Shown here one piece after another: positions 23,301 through 34,524 of a DNA stretch of 64,000 nucleotides. The notes beneath the pieces were generated by a model. That model searched no databases. It saw nothing but the letters and a program-made list of their open reading frames with translations, and was not told the origin of the DNA. The stretch covers positions 19,198,905-19,262,904 of the forward strand of contig CM057134.1 in NCBI GenBank assembly GCA_029964075.1, given 5' to 3'. This DNA is from Patiria pectinifera. Lineage: Eukaryota > Echinodermata > Asteroidea > Valvatida > Asterinidae. Position numbers and translations under genes: made by a program. Each line of letters starts with the position of its first letter. The stretch's first letter is position 1.

Positions 23301-26012
23301 AAATCCAGTGCCTCTTACCGTTTCATTGGTTGAACGTTCACAATCCTCACGTAGGCATGCGCAACACTACCAGTGAGTCAGAATTTCATAGTTCTAAATT
23401 CAAAACGCAACACCCCAGGTGCGTTCTGCGCGACATCGCGCAGAACGTGCCACGCGCGCGACAATATCCATAAAAGGGTTGTTTACATCTTACTCGCCAG
23501 CTGAACACTCCATTATTTTGCTAGAGGGATGTTTCAAAAAGCTGGAGTGAACTTGTTGAACAAAATCGGGATATTTTTGAAGGAATTAATTGAATTTTTT
23601 TTTACGAAAAGGTATTTATGAATGGGAATAAATATGTGCTCGGTCGGTATTAATCACTCTGTTTAAGACTGCTTAGAGTCTGGGTGCTGATAATTACCCT
23701 CGCCTCCGGCTCGGGTAATTATCAGTACCCAGACTCTAAGCAGTCTTAAACAGAGTGATTAAAACCTCTCGAGCACACATTTATTCCCTGATTAATTTAT
23801 AGCAGACATCGTTCCACTGAGCTGTTCAATGTTTTGTATCCATTGGTGCTGTCGAAGTCAGAGTGCAGTTGGTCAAAGTGCAGTTCGTGGAATATGTCAT
23901 GCATTGAACCCATAGGTCACAGAGAGTGCCCGAGTGCCGACTCTTTTGGGGAAAGTAATGAATCAGAATGATCTGGACCCAAGTTCATAATTTTTTTGTG
24001 GCAAATAGATCGAGCATTGAGAAAAAAAGTGAGTGTTTCATATAAATGGGTATTACCTTGTCTTCCACTGGAATTTCGAATTTTTCAAATTATTTGCTTT
24101 GATGAGGTTTATACCATTTTCATTAAAATGGCTAGTTTTTCCAGTCTTCACATGGAATTGGTTTTGAAAATAAGTTTCCTTACTGAAGTATTGCCAAGGT
24201 TTTTTTTTCTTCAGAATGAAAACTTAAAGTAAGTTCTCAGGTGACAATTGGCCCAAAACTGTTGACACTTGAAAACTGATAGAATTATGATTTCACCCAA
24301 AATGGAAAGATATTTGTGGAAACAAACCAAACAATGAGCAAAATGTTTGTATTTCGTTTTTGTTTTCTTAACACAGACGAAGCGCAAGAAGCAGAAGCCA
24401 AACAGGTCTTGCACTCCATTCATGACATCAGAGAGCAAGTGACCAATCAGGATGCGGCTGCCATGGCAACCATTGGCCACGCCCTTGCCATGCTCTACTA
24501 TCTACTGGATGACATTCCGAAGGTAAAAACAGTTAAATTGATTTTTCACTCATATGTCGCATGATTTCGACTTTATGGAAATGATAGTTGACTAGTGATA
24601 GAGTTGTTAAGTACGCTTGCGCAAATGTTAACAGCAACTTCTGGTCAAAACTTCATCACAAAATTTGTTGTCCCTCTCTCCATACTGTGCTTTATGATGT
24701 ACAGTCGACTCTTGTTAATACAATCTCAGCTCCTAGCCAAAATATTTGTTATATCAGAATTTTGTGCTAAGAGGAGCATGTGCACATAAATGCAGAGTTT
24801 GCAGATTTTGTATTAAAGAGGTTGTGGAATGCTCGAAGACATTTCCGTCATTTTTCGGGTATATGTAGCCTAAGGCGTGATGAAATAAAAACTATTGTGT
24901 CTGTCATGAAATGAGTACAAAAGGTACTTTTGAGAGCTGTTTTTCAGGTCCTGTTTCGACCCGAACGTGCAATTTGTGTAAAAGTCGTCGTTGGGGGCAG
25001 CAAACAAAACATAGTAAATCGTGACGTAATAAACAGGACTCCCGATGCAGCGTAGTATAAACGAGTCCTGTTTATTACGTCACGATTTACTATGTTTTGT
25101 TTGCTGCCCCCAACGACGACTTTTACACAAATTGCACGTTCGGGTCAAAACAGGACCTGAAAAACAGCCATCAAAAGTACCTTTTGTACTCATTTCATGA
25201 CAGACACAATAGTGGTTTTTATTTCATCACACCTTAGGCTACATATACCCGAAAAGTGACGGAAATGTCTTCGAGCATTCCACAACCTCTTTAACAGAAT
25301 TTGTATTAATAACAGTCGACTGTATACAGCTAGATTGTTAACCATTACGGAACCGTGCCCCAGGCACTGCAGGTTTCAAACAGACTAGAGAAGTCCAACC
25401 ATTCAGCATTCAAGCGAAGTAGTCAAACTATGGTTTAACCATAGTCGTCGCGAACTTTCTCTGCTTGTGTCCTTGGGCAAGACACTTTACTACAATTGCC
25501 TCTCTCCACAAAGGGGTTTAAATGGGTACCTGTGACAGTAGAGACCAGAATGCGCTAATCTCGAGCTGCTGCAGAAAAATTGTCTCATTCCTAATGAACA
25601 GGGATAATAATTGTAAAGCGCTTTGAAACCTTGGGTATAAAGCGCTATATAAGTGCAACATTATATTCCCTGGGGTTGATATAAAAGAGGTTACCCGAAC
25701 CAAATGGCGCCTGCATATTGTGTCCATCATGTCTCAAAAAGTCCTATGAGAGTTATTCCAGATACAGTTTATCATACATCTCAGTCAAACCTTGCTCAAG
25801 TGTTCTCATATTTTCTGTGGAAATCTCCAAGTGAAAGAGGATTTTTGTTTCGTGTTTTGTTTCAGGCTACGGAGCTTGGTTTGAGGGCGCAGGCATCCAG
25901 CAACGCAAGCCAGGACCACGACGCAGAACTGGCTGCGTCTATTAACGAGTTCAACAGCGCCCTCAATCATCTGCCGCTCAAACCGAACCTGTTGTCGTCA
26001 GATTATAGCTAG
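20311..26012 (+). CDS. ZMYND12: Zinc finger MYND-type protein 12, 7 exons, 377 aa, complete
   Basis: Exons: 20311-20417, 20639-20783, 21337-21508, 21998-22167, 22804-23050, 24377-24522, 25866-26012, all GT-AG with consistent phases. Residues 16-54 form a MYND zinc finger (C-x2-C, C-x2-C, YC, H-x3-C type pattern: CELC, CTKC, FYC, HEKIC), which is followed by QLLIPLRTPQ, a near-identical block in human ZMYND12. The remainder is alpha-helical and TPR-like, with signatures LFEGKHEQAVPAAMQSLRF, ELVPSYLILAEASIG, AEEYLAQAQWTVLK, NLGLLYAAQGNYEES and a DEAQEAEA segment. Human ZMYND12 is about 365 aa. From the literature it is an axonemal/sperm-flagellum protein linked to TTC29; ciliary use here is inferred. 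The introns are loaded with repeats, and intron 6 carries a perfect foldback element. Confidence 0.95.
21530..21770 (+). mobile_element. CTGGTCCC-family MITE in ZMYND12 intron 3
   Basis: Left end gctggtcccaaagggccagc and right end cttgcactctggaaccagc form inverted termini. The interior matches 12637-12840 (inverted) and 29336-29585. It begins about 20 bp after the exon 3 donor. Confidence 0.65.
22208..22650 (+). repeat. Two tandem SINE copies in ZMYND12 intron 4
   Basis: Two successive copies of the same unit each contain ggttgtgggttcgagtccag (or caagtccag), a gggcaaggcactttgtcact core and cccaggagtaaatgggtacc. The B box ggttcgagtcc indicates a tRNA-derived Pol III promoter, and the A-box region is gtggtctagagc-like. 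The tail near 22620 has agtagcgccttcagcgct. Confidence 0.7.
23160..23795. mobile_element. Complex repeat with a long internal hairpin, ZMYND12 intron 5
   Basis: 23637-23700 and 23712-23776 are near-perfect reverse complements (for example taatcactctgtttaagact against agtcttaaacagagtgatta), giving a hairpin with a stem of about 64 bp and a loop of about 11 nt. A second small palindrome, gttctgcgcg-acat-cgcgcagaac, lies near 23423-23447. Related fragments occur at 46020-46080 and 48600-48680. Element ends could not be fixed. Confidence 0.55.
24817..25290. mobile_element. TTAA-flanked full-length foldback element, copy 1, ZMYND12 intron 6
   Basis: Flanked by TTAA at 24813-24816 and 25291-25294. 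It begins AGAGGTTGTGGAATGC and ends GCATTCCACAACCTCT. Nearly the whole element is one inverted repeat: the two arms of about 225 bp meet at a short spacer near 25040-25065 (cgatgcagcgtag). Further copies lie at 38667-38971 (one arm mostly deleted) and 62397-62883. No open reading frame of note. In a ZMYND12 pre-mRNA it would form a very long hairpin. Confidence 0.85.
25460..25675 (+). repeat. SINE copy with a LINE-like tail, ZMYND12 intron 6
   Basis: Contains ccttgggcaagacacttt, a gtttaaatgggtacctgtg core, and a tail of taattgtaaagcgctttga followed by aaagcgctatataagtgcaa. That tail form is common at the 3' end of invertebrate SINEs that share a LINE tail. Confidence 0.6.
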
Positions 26013-28746
26013 TGCATTGTTAGTGCAGTGTTATTATCGAGTCCCTCACAAGTCTTCACAAGAATTTTTTTTTTTCTCGGCTCAACTTGAAATGTGTTAT
26101 TGGGTAGTTTTACCTAAATTTAAAAAAAAAGCCCAAGGAATTTCAAGTTGATGCATCCACTCTTTGCTCAAACAAAAAAAATTTAAAGTGAAAAAAGAAA
26201 ATCTTACATACGAATATAATTACATTCCCCATAAGGCTGGTATGGAGCTTGCCCAGAAAGTGGTGCGGCGACGCGGCGTGGTTTTTTTTTTTACCTGATT
26301 TTTTGCTTCAAATGTCGGCTGATGACTGCAAATGGTGCCCGACTAAAATGGTGCCCGACTAAACTTAATAAGCATAAAGCTTATTCTCGACCATAACCCA
26401 ATCTAAAAACATGTTAAAATTGTGCAGCAGCAGGATTCCAGTCAAACCAGTGACTTTGGCGGTTTTGAGACATCATCTTTCATTGAAAAAAAAAACTTTT
26501 TTATTTTGCCGACGCGCATGGCTACGGCGACGCGCGCGCATACCAGAAACCGGAGACTTTTTTTTTTTGGCCTAAACTAAACTCCCTGTGAAATGATTCT
26601 TTCTGGCATACTGTCATTTTCAAAAAAAAAAATAAAAGAGGGCAAATTCCAAAGATGCGTCAAATGACACACTTTGGAAATTTCTGTTAGAACATGCGGT
26701 TGCTTTGTAATTCGGCTAATCCGTGAACGGGTGCACGTAAGCGTTGACATGACACACACGCATGCGCAAGTACTATTCGTCGTTTTAGTGCGTGACATTG
26801 CGTAGCTGCAATCGGCTGAATGAGAATGTGCCCCGGACGCTGATTATGGGCGGAATTCAAAACGTGACTCGGCAACTTTTGAATTGAAATCGAGATCCTG
26901 GAATATTCTTGGAAGATACGTCATCATTTTTAAAAATGTAGACAAATCATCTACCCTACCTTTAAATTGCAGAAGGTCCTTAATTGTACAATGTTTAGTG
27001 AACTTCATGGGTGACCTGGCCGTATTTTAAAAGCAAAAATGTTGATGTATAGTTCAATTTCTTGTAATCACTTTTAAACACTAACCAGCCCCAACCCTTC
27101 AAAATCCAACTGCATGTTTTGTTGGAATCTGTTGGAGTGAGTACTGCACTAGTAAACTGATTATGCTTTACATGGGGTCAGGCATGCCACCATAATCAGA
27201 GTCCAACAGTTTGGGTGTCGAGTTTACCATATGGTGTTGGATTTTTGCAAGAGTGAGGAAGGTTCCTAGTATATCACTCAAGGGGTTAGGGTTAATATTT
27301 AACCCTTGAATGTAAGCAAATCCGTCCAGTTCAATGTTTTACCGAGAAATATTTATATTATATTTTACAGTTTGGATTCATGTAAATTATTAACATTTGA
27401 TTATTCCTTGAATAAACGTTTCCATGGATTCCACAAGAGTGTCTAGAAATGATTTATAACGACGAAAATTGAATTACTGTTATTAAAGTTAAAAATATAC
27501 ATGGAAACTAACTCAGTGTGTCTTTTTTTACACCAAATTGATGCGTTCTCCGACACCCTACACCGTTTCCATGCAGCAAATGAGGGCACGTTGGTTGTAA
27601 ATTGCGGCATTTCCAGTAATTTACATTCAGTATGCGTGCTGCATGGTCATAATTGGGTACATCTTGCACCCAGGCACGTCTTTCGGTGTTAAGGCATCGT
27701 TTTTTGTTTTTTTTTCACATAAATTCCTCTATCGCTCGCTTTTTCAGGAAAGTCATATTGCACGGATCCAGAATTTGACACGTTTCCGTGCCAGGTTCGA
27801 CCCACAATTAAATCAATTTCAAGTTCTTGTTTATTTTTAGAGTAATTTTTGTCACGTATTTAAGGTAATGGCAGCATTTGCAAAAATAATGAGGTTTTGC
27901 TGATTCGAGGATTAATATACAAACTGGGGCAGGTTATTAAAAAACTAACCTGTCCAAATTTCAGCTCAGTAGATATAAGTTTTGAGAAAAGTGTAAAAAT
28001 CCATCTTCATTTTTCTTGACACAAAGCATAGGTCTCCATAGGTCAGCCACAATGATATGCTTTGTTTATGGGAGCTTGCTGGCTGTCGTCCCCAACTGGC
28101 TCCTATGGGCCTTATTCACAAGTCGGCCATATTGAATTGAAAGTGAGGTAAAATCTTCATTTTTGGAACTTGCGAATAGAAATGAAAGTAACGAAATAAA
28201 ATTAATTACACATTAATACCAGTGTGCTCTGATGAACAATTCAAAATTTGTGATTGAACATAGCCTAATGTTTTGAGCCACATTTAGAAAAAAAAACTTG
28301 AAAGTGAGGCTTGGAATGCATAAATAGTCTGGCACCATCCCAGCCTATTTACACATACGTGATTATGTTGCATCGCATCTATGTCATGCGGCAATGTGGC
28401 ACGCGGGCGTGTGTTAACAAATTTGATTTTTTTTTAAATCGCACAATAAGTCGCGCAAATGTAAAGGCGCTCATAGATTTGTGCTCGGCAAAATCGCATA
28501 TACGCTCTGTTGGTTTACATTTACACAAAAAAGCAAAGAAATAATTTTCAAATCAAACAGACTTTTTCAAAAGCATAATATGCACTGTACATAAAATTTC
28601 GCCCTTTTGAAACTAAATTTCATTAGTTCTCCATCCCAAGAAAAAAAACACAAATCTGCTCGTTGAACCAAATTATCTAATCCTACGCAAAGTCACTGAC
28701 ACACTCTTTACTCTGTGTCAAGTATTATGGATTGTTCTTAATCAAG
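26013..28746. other. Intergenic region; ZMYND12 3' flank, no gene seen
   Basis: AT-rich with T/A homopolymer runs. A degenerate CCCTAACC-type element spans about 27077-27291. Its right end aggggttaggg is followed by TTAA, while its left end is decayed (cactaaccagcccc). A sequence near 28255-28340 matches 6165-6245 (gttttgagccacattta), showing another dispersed repeat. A plausible AATAAA for ZMYND12 was not pinned down. Confidence 0.4.
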
Positions 28747-29031
28747 TTAGTCCTCGAAGTGAGCAAAGTCTATATTAATCTTGTGATGCCTTTTTTCTTC
28801 TTCTTCTTCGTTTTTTTCTGGTGAACTTTCAGCCGCAGCGATCACTAAGTCTTGAGTCAATACATTCTTCATTTCACCTGAATGCATGGTCAGTGGTCCT
28901 GATTTATCATTCACCAAACCGCGCTTCATTTCGCAGTACAAAGTGCGACGTATTTGCCCACGTCTCAATTTCACACTTCTAACCAATGTGGCTTGTTTGC
29001 ACTTGAAGAAGGTGTACTCTGCATATTCCAT
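28747..29031 (-). CDS. Unrecognised 94-residue open frame, doubtful
   Basis: The frame begins with ATG directly after an in-frame TGA and ends in DFAHFED and a stop. The N-terminal half is mixed and basic (CKQATLVRSVKLRRGQIRR). The C-terminal half has an acidic run (KNEEEEEKRHH). Composition is protein-like, without the low complexity of the surrounding DNA. An AG at the tail of atatgcag could also make it a terminal exon with an upstream partner, but no pyrimidine tract supports that. I do not recognise a family. It may be a gene, a lone exon, or chance. Confidence 0.2.
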   Translation of the reverse strand: MEYAEYTFFKCKQATLVRSVKLRRGQIRRTLYCEMKRGLVNDKSGPLTMHSGEMKNVLTQDLVIAAAESSPEKNEEEEEKRHHKINIDFAHFED

Positions 29032-29335
29032 TCACCGATGGCAAGACCATCTTCATCCACAGAAAAAGGCGAAACGTCACACCTTTTTGAGTGGCATTCA
29101 GTCTATGGAGCTGGCATTTCTTAAGATACATTCTTCTATTTCTTGGACTACTGTGGCATCATCTGTTCAGCAAATTAACTAATTCTGGATGAGTTTTTGA
29201 ACAAGTGACATCAAAGGTGGCTGAATGTTCTATTGTTATTAGGAGAATTCTGCATGGCCTTTTTGGCAGACAATATTGACTGCGTCTGATTTCTAGTTTG
29301 TTTAACACACTTCTCGTCAGTTACCGATCTTTCTT

Positions 29336-29585
29336 GCAAGTCCCAGAGGGCTAGCCAAGTGCCCTCTCTGCACCTATCTCACTCACTAATTGCCACTTGT
29401 GATTTAGAGTGGTTGTGGGCTTGGAAGGAGAGACGGGCAGTGCTGTTGTATAGGATAACCCCGTAGCCAATGAATGGGCTAAATCTGGCTCACTGTGTAA
29501 ACTGATGCAAGAAAAGACTTCCAGTGAATCGCCATTCTGAATCGCTTGAATAGAATTTGTGCTAGGACTTGGGACTGGTCTTTGA
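29336..29585 (+). mobile_element. CTGGTCCC-family MITE upstream of the GPCR
   Basis: Left end caagtcccagagggctag and right end gtgctaggacttgggactgg form imperfect inverted termini. The interior (gggcagtgctgttgtatagg) matches the copies at 12637, 21530 and 47252. It ends about 180 bp before the GPCR start codon, so it may sit in the promoter or 5' UTR. Confidence 0.6.
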
Positions 29586-29760
29586 CCAGCGTTTACAGGC
29601 TTGTGTTGTAAGATTGAAGATGCAGTACTTGAACTTCGACTCCACATCAGGACATTGTTTTTGTCGATTAAACTTGTAAAGGAAGCAACGCAAGTCTTCT
29701 TCCAACAATTTGTCCAGAAGGATTTGCTATCTTCGTCAGTGAGCCTGTCAGACTTGAAAG

Positions 29761-31633
29761 ATGACTGGACTGCTGTCAACCAACTGGACCGTTCCAGAAT
29801 CAACCTCCAACTTGTCAGCCGCTGCGCGCGCGACACCCGCCGCTTACTACATCGTCGAAGGCATCCTAGCTCTCTGCGGGTTCCTCGGTAATTCCTTGGT
29901 CATCCTCCTCTTTGCGTTGGAACCCAAGCTCCGCCTCACCGTATCCAACATTCACCTCGTTTCGCTGGCCCTGAGCGATTTGTTGATGGGGACTGTCGCT
30001 ATACCCATCCTCCTGGTTGCGTTACAAGGCCATCCCCGTCAATTCCCTTTCTGCCTGACACTTCTATCGGTTGTCGTCCTAATCGACACGGCGTCCGTTT
30101 TTGCCCTGTGTGCGATGACGTTGGATCGGTACTACTCCATAACGCGGCCGTTGCAGTACAGCGTTAGGGTCACCAAGACGAGAGCTACGCTTGCGGCCTT
30201 GCTCGCTTGGTTGGTCGCCTGTTTGCTGGTTCTCCCAATGCCGCTAGGGTGGCACCATCAACCATCTCAGCCGCAATGCTCCTTCGTGGAAGTGGTTAGC
30301 ATGCAGTACATGACGTATGTGTTCTTTTCGTGCATTCTGGTACCATTTGTTCTGATGTGTGGTGTGTACATCCGACTGTATGGCATCATTCAAAAACAGG
30401 TATATGAAAGTAAAACTCATATTATCCTTCATCATATTATAAACTCATACTTATCCTTGCAAAAGCACTACGTTAACAGAAAATGGGGAAGAATGATGCA
30501 ACCTGACGCCACTTTTTTCTTCATATATCATCTCAATGACAGTCAGTCATTGCAAAAATGATGATAAGACAAGAATGTGGGACTGAGAAACATTTCCAAG
30601 TTTGTTAGGAAATACTTTGTTAGGAAAATGTTCTTGACTCTCCATAAACTTTGTACACAGCCGCTGAAGTGGTGTCAGTGGGGGGGGGGGGTTCAAGATT
30701 CATAAAAAGTTGAAGACAGAGAGTTAATCATCGGTTCAGTGGACACATTTTGGGCCAATGAAAGCATTATAAACATTGGTACTCTGGTAGACAAAACACG
30801 CCGCACATGCATAAATATACAGGCGTAGATAGAGTGCAGCCAACGTCTCTGTACATTTGTTGTACATTTGTTATACACCATTCTGCAGTTTGATATATTT
30901 CTAAAAACGACTACACTTCTAAGTTGTTCTAGTGGCTTATTTCCGGACCATTGACAATGGGCACACGCGCATGCACAGGCTTTTATGCTGCCATTAAGTT
31001 ACTGGGCTCTTCCTTACTTTCCCCTTAGATTTTGGATATCATCAGATTTTATTTTGACTGCCCCCCAAAAAATATTTCCCAAAACTCACCAAAGAGATTT
31101 CATGTCACACTTGTTATGACTATTAAACTTCACCGTGCAAGAATTCAAATATCATCTGAATTTCATTTTTACCAACACAGCTCAAGCAAATTCAAGCCCT
31201 TCACGAAACCGGCCAACGTCTCCACGAACAAGATCCATCGATAAGAGGAGAGACTTCACAAACAGCTCCGAGCAGAATTACAAGAAGGGTGAACCCGCAA
31301 GACGTAGCCAGCATCTCCAACCTCGACAACTTCCACCGTATCAAGCGAGAGGTCAAGACAGCGACGTTCTTCGCCTTCCTCATGCTGTTTTTCTTCGTAT
31401 CGTGGATGCCCATATCAATCGTCGACGTTCTTCTGTATTTCGGCGTGAGCGTCAGCCAGGCGATCATGAACACGTGCGTGGTGCTGTCGCACACGAACAG
31501 CGCGTTCAATCCACTACTTTACGCGCTCAAGGCCGATTTCAGGGCGGCGTTTCGGCAGCGGGTATTTCTGGCGTGTCGCAGTCGCCACGGTGTGAATGCT
31601 GTCGGTCCAACCCAAAGTGTGCACAATTTATAG
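29761..31633 (+). CDS. Adenosine-receptor-like class A GPCR, 2 exons, 363 aa
   Basis: Exon 1 is 29761-30399 and exon 2 is 31181-31633, with a phase-0 GT-AG intron placed after GIIQKQ at the start of the third intracellular loop. Seven hydrophobic segments are present, with GN in TM1 (43-44), LSD in TM2 (D73), C98, DRY at 122-124, W150, ECL2 C173 and NPLLY in TM7. N-glycosylation sites are NWT and NLS. Similarity to adenosine receptors is clearest in ECL2-TM5 (CSFVEVVSMQYMTYVFF), in the TM5 end VPFVLMCGVYIRL and in TM7 (VVLSHTNSAFNP). Position 3.32 is Val, as in A2A, so it is not aminergic. Unlike A2A, position 3.36 is Asp (D109) and 6.55 is Asp. It could be a true adenosine receptor or a divergent invertebrate orphan. 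In vertebrate adenosine receptor genes the intron is in a different place, near TM3-TM4. Confidence 0.85.
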
Positions 31634-31689
31634 CATGCAAAATTTTAAGACTAGGTATATACAAAAACATATCCTGTATCAAAGAAGTC

Positions 31690-31695
31690 AATAAA
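31690..31695 (+). other. Polyadenylation signal AATAAA for the GPCR
   Basis: A canonical AATAAA lies 57 nt after the GPCR stop codon on the same strand, giving a very short predicted 3' UTR. Confidence 0.5.
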
Positions 31696-31739
31696 CAGAA
31701 GCATATATGCGTGAAAGTGATGCTAAAGTAGTTAATCTT

Positions 31740-34520
31740 CAAACGTGAAATCTCGATTCTGATTGGTTGAATGTTGGCAAGAACAGTGTGAAATTATCAC
31801 ACAAACCAAGCCCACTGCACATAGTGGAACCATCGGAACCAGAAGTTAACAGAACTTGAGTGTTTATCCAATGGACGCTAGTGTATGACGTGTGAGCGCG
31901 TGTATGACGAAGTTACTAACTAACCAGATTGCAGAGTATTTCGAGTTCGTAAGTGTGACGTCATTTTGTCATTTCTACTTAAACCACGCCCACTGCACAG
32001 AGAGTAGCAAGTAGCGTGTATGACGCGGTCACTTATGAATATGAACGTGCTACTCCTGTTGCACATGTAATTGGATAATCACTGAACCGTTCCTATGGGC
32101 TCCGTGTGCCAACGAAAGTGGGCACTCTTTTACCTAGCAACAACGTCTCACAGGCGGGACATTTAGCTGGTTGACGCGCACCATTCCTTGTGTGTGACGC
32201 ACATACACCAGGGGATTTGTAATATGTACAGTACACGCAGTGGTACGGCCGTGCGTCGTGGCAAAATAGCAGTCAGGCAAGATGGCGTCGGTCGGTCAAC
32301 CCCAACTGTACTTTCTTTGCCCGTGAGGGGGTACTTGTGAACGAAGCAAATAGTGTGCGCAGTCCATCTTTTATTGTGTGTCAAATTTGCTTGGTGATGA
32401 TTCGTTTTCCAACTCACGCTCTTGCAACACGGAAAACTGTACGTCTGTGTTCCATATTCGGACGTGTGGCAATGGGACACAAACGCATTACATCAGTCCA
32501 AGTGCCACTCGCATTCGTGAGATTACTTATACAGCATGGGTCTATAATGGTTAGAAATGTACGGAGACAAACAAAACAAAACAAAAAGAGAAGACAAACC
32601 AAAATCGTTTTAACTTAAAACATGTTGTCTTTCGCATAAAGCCAAAATAAATATTTCTATATTTTGGATAAAATACTTCACAACACTATACAAACATTGA
32701 ATTTCACTTACTTATTAAGACGTTATAGCTTAATTCATTCTTTTTTTCTATTAAAAAACATTTAATAATTGTCTGTTTTAATCTAACCCCCAAAACTTCT
32801 TCTTTTCCTTATTTGGACGTCCGTAACTCTAAGAATGTTTGTGTTGGAACAAACAGATTCACTTTGCGAGCAGACTGGTTCCTGGTCCGTACATTATTGA
32901 TACTGATTGTGGGGCGGGGACCAGCCTACCCAACAAGAATGGAAGTATTGTCCGACAGCCAATAATTCAAAATTGTGCAGTAATGACCCAATAACTAAAC
33001 ATGGGCCAATGTTCGGTCCATTTCTCATTCAAAATTGAATAACTTTTGTACAGCTAGAAAAAATGCAATTTAGAAAAGGAATCTACTTTTTAGGATGAAA
33101 CTCAAAAATAGCACAGGGAATGCAGCTTTAAATGCTTGCTTCTTCAAAATGAGGGCCATTTTCCTTACGCCTATAAAGTCAGCAATTAACGTTTTCTAAA
33201 CGAGGAGTCCTCGATTTGGTTCCTGTCCTCAATTCATCGATGCTGTTGCACATGTGCGTCCTCGATTTACACCATAAACAAACACACATACACGCTGTAT
33301 TTGAAACAGGAACTCCCAAATTCGGACGATTCACAATTCAGTGCGCCACCAAGAGTTTGCCACGGAGAGTTCATTTTTCCCAGTGCATTGTGGGAGATGG
33401 TCAACAAATTCGCAGCGCGGGACATTTGAAATTGTTTGTTTTTTCCGGTCAGTAGTTTCGTAAGCGTATGATTCGAATATATGTTCCCCCTTTTTCCCCT
33501 TTTAATCAATAAGGTGTTTTTTTGAGCCGGCAGAACGCTATGCCCCAATCTATAACAAAATTAGCTCAAGTTGTCTACTGACACTCATTCAAATGGACCG
33601 CGTTTTGTCGACCGTAAACTTGAAAAATAGAACTCTTGGTGGCGCACTGCATTGTGAATCACCCGAATTACACGCCAATATGAGAATAAAGGTTGCTGTT
33701 CATATGGGTCTGTATGATAGGGCGTGACAAAAAGAGCACTGATTTCGGGGAGGTTTTGGGCGCAAAAGGATCGCAGTAGGGGGACAACTTCTCATGTACT
33801 CGATCGCTACATCCAGCAACTCTATGCGTCCTACCACCGCCAAAGCCGGGTAACCGCCTAGTATTTAACAAATGCCTTAGATACACCATTGTTATAGAAT
33901 TTTGATCGGTCAAAACTATTTTATCCAACAATCTCGAAAAAAGTATCGTAAAATATTAAAGCATAAATTCACCATAGATCCCTCATATTCCCAAATTTGA
34001 AGTTTTATGAGATTACTTTTTTTTAAGAATTAAAAGGGGAAAAAAAATTTAGTTTAAAAAGAAGTTTAATCTATTGAATCAAAATGAGAATATAATTGAA
34101 CATGATCCAAAAATCTAAACAATAATCTAAAATATCATTAAGAAAATCCCCGGAAGCAGTCAAATTGACTTCCCTTGTTAAAATTAAATATAACATTCTT
34201 ACAGATATTTTGTTACATTACAGATTTATTGACACAAAATGAAAACAAAAGTAACATACATTTTAGATCAAATCAATTTTAAATGGAAAAATAAAATCAC
34301 GTGGTCCGTCTGAAGCTGACATGTATTCAGTATAAAAAAAATATTTTGGTCTTGGAATTCATTTAAATTTTAAAGATTGTGATCATTTCAAAAGATATTC
34401 CAATTTTAATTTTTTTTTGTCTTTCACAATGACCTTATATTTAACAGCTATAAAAAGCAAATAAAAAGACAGGCAAAAAAAAAAAAAAACACAAGTGAAT
34501 TGGCGATATTTGGTGTGATT
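31740..34520. other. Intergenic region between the GPCR and the SLC33A1 3' side; no gene seen
   Basis: 31800-31930 resembles 1393-1510 (gaagttaac...gtttatccaatg), so it is an old repeat. The segments 33300-33440 and 33480-33680 contain partly matching inverted phrases (ggtgcgccac / gtggcgcactgc), suggesting a decayed foldback. Open frames are short and unconvincing. 33930-34500 is very AT-rich. Confidence 0.35.
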
Positions 34521-34524
34521 CTCC

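Noticed and set aside
29351-29836. 161-residue minus-strand open frame
   Set aside because: It runs antisense across a MITE and the start of the GPCR, and has no family signature or support.
31135-31731. 198-residue Arg/Ser-rich frame overlapping the second GPCR exon
   Set aside because: It is a shifted-frame shadow. The GPCR frame has TM6, TM7 and NPLLY with matching splice phase.
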